Of a DNA stretch of 33,576 nt, positions 33,514-33,576 are shown piece by piece. Position 1 is the stretch's first letter, and every line of letters begins with the position of its first letter. Below the pieces are notes generated by a model, which ran no database searches, was not told the DNA's origin, and saw nothing but the letters and a program-made list of their open reading frames with translations. A program made the translations under genes and the position numbers. Source of the stretch: Gammaproteobacteria bacterium (lineage in GTDB: Bacteria > Pseudomonadota > Gammaproteobacteria > Chromatiales > Chromatiaceae); contig RFHJ01000132.1 in the NCBI GenBank assembly GCA_003696905.1, positions 1 to 33,576 of the forward strand, read 5' to 3'.

Positions 33514-33576
33514 GATGCGGTTCGTGCCTCACCGCATCCTACATCATCCTCCAACTTCGTAGGGTGTGGTGAGCAC
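33514..33576. repeat. Inverted pair of GTAGGRTGYGGTGAG-type repeat units, cut by the window edge
   Basis: The unit GTAGGATGCGGTGAGGCAC runs on the minus strand (33542-33524) and a related GTAGGGTGTGGTGAGCAC on the plus strand (33559-33576). The first forms a hairpin, GATGCGGT (33514-33521) against ACCGCATC (33531-33538). Such units recur between genes in many bacteria. The second copy reaches the last base, so its full extent is unknown. Confidence 0.6.

Noticed and set aside
33348-33554. 68-aa minus-strand ORF upstream of the binding-protein gene
   Set aside because: It spans the sigma-28-like promoter and a repeat hairpin, has no good ribosome-binding site and no family resemblance.

Overview
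The window looks like chromosomal DNA of a motile, GC-rich Gammaproteobacterium. The evidence is a gammaproteobacterial-type glutamate-cysteine ligase, a Prc tail-specific protease, a YbbO-like dehydrogenase, a CrbS/CrbR-type two-component pair, and two promoters that match the flagellar sigma-28 (FliA) consensus. A sulfur-oxidising or purple-sulfur lineage is possible, but nothing in the sequence settles it. No phage, plasmid, IS transposase, CRISPR, rRNA or tRNA was recognised.

Layout. (1) 1-2,590: a dispersed hairpin repeat, then a YbbO-like short-chain dehydrogenase converging on gshA. (2) 2,775-7,940, minus strand: a tight four-gene run dgt > mazG > Nudix (DUF4743-like) > prc, with gaps of 3 and 4 nt and one ATGA overlap. 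Three of the four gene products clean up nucleotides. (3) 8,132-12,760, plus strand: a sigma-70 promoter followed by a two-gene RND efflux system (periplasmic adaptor and 1,098-aa pump) without its own outer-membrane channel. (4) 12,790-13,880: a repeat-rich segment holding a higBA toxin-antitoxin module, a second copy of the repeat seen at the left end, paired palindromes and a long inverted repeat. (5) 13,929-18,079, minus strand: an OprD-like porin and a large double-PAS chemoreceptor with a CheR/CheB tether at its C terminus and a sigma-28-like promoter. (6) 18,131-23,273, minus strand: a complete liv-type ABC importer (Tat-exported binding protein, hairpin terminator/attenuator, two permeases, two ATPases). 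(7) 23,504-27,655: a LuxR-type response regulator and a sodium-solute-symporter/histidine-kinase hybrid, tail to tail with 6 bp between them. (8) 27,673-29,535: ilvD. (9) 29,641-33,457, minus strand: a sigma-28-like promoter, a periplasmic ABC_sub_bind protein and an overlapping CHASE-PAS-GGDEF-EAL membrane protein, then a partial inverted repeat at the window edge.

How the parts may work together. The central block pairs an importer with a two-component system of the type known to control acetate and other short-carbon use in Vibrio and Pseudomonas. The intergenic region between the importer and the regulator holds two related copies of a roughly 22-27 bp motif, one near each gene, so joint control is plausible. 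Two separate signalling units, the chemoreceptor and the binding-protein/c-di-GMP enzyme operon, carry sigma-28-like promoters and so probably belong to the flagellar late regulon. The binding-protein/CHASE-GGDEF-EAL pair is the best candidate here for a little-described sensory system: a soluble periplasmic ligand receptor encoded with, and overlapping, a membrane c-di-GMP enzyme.
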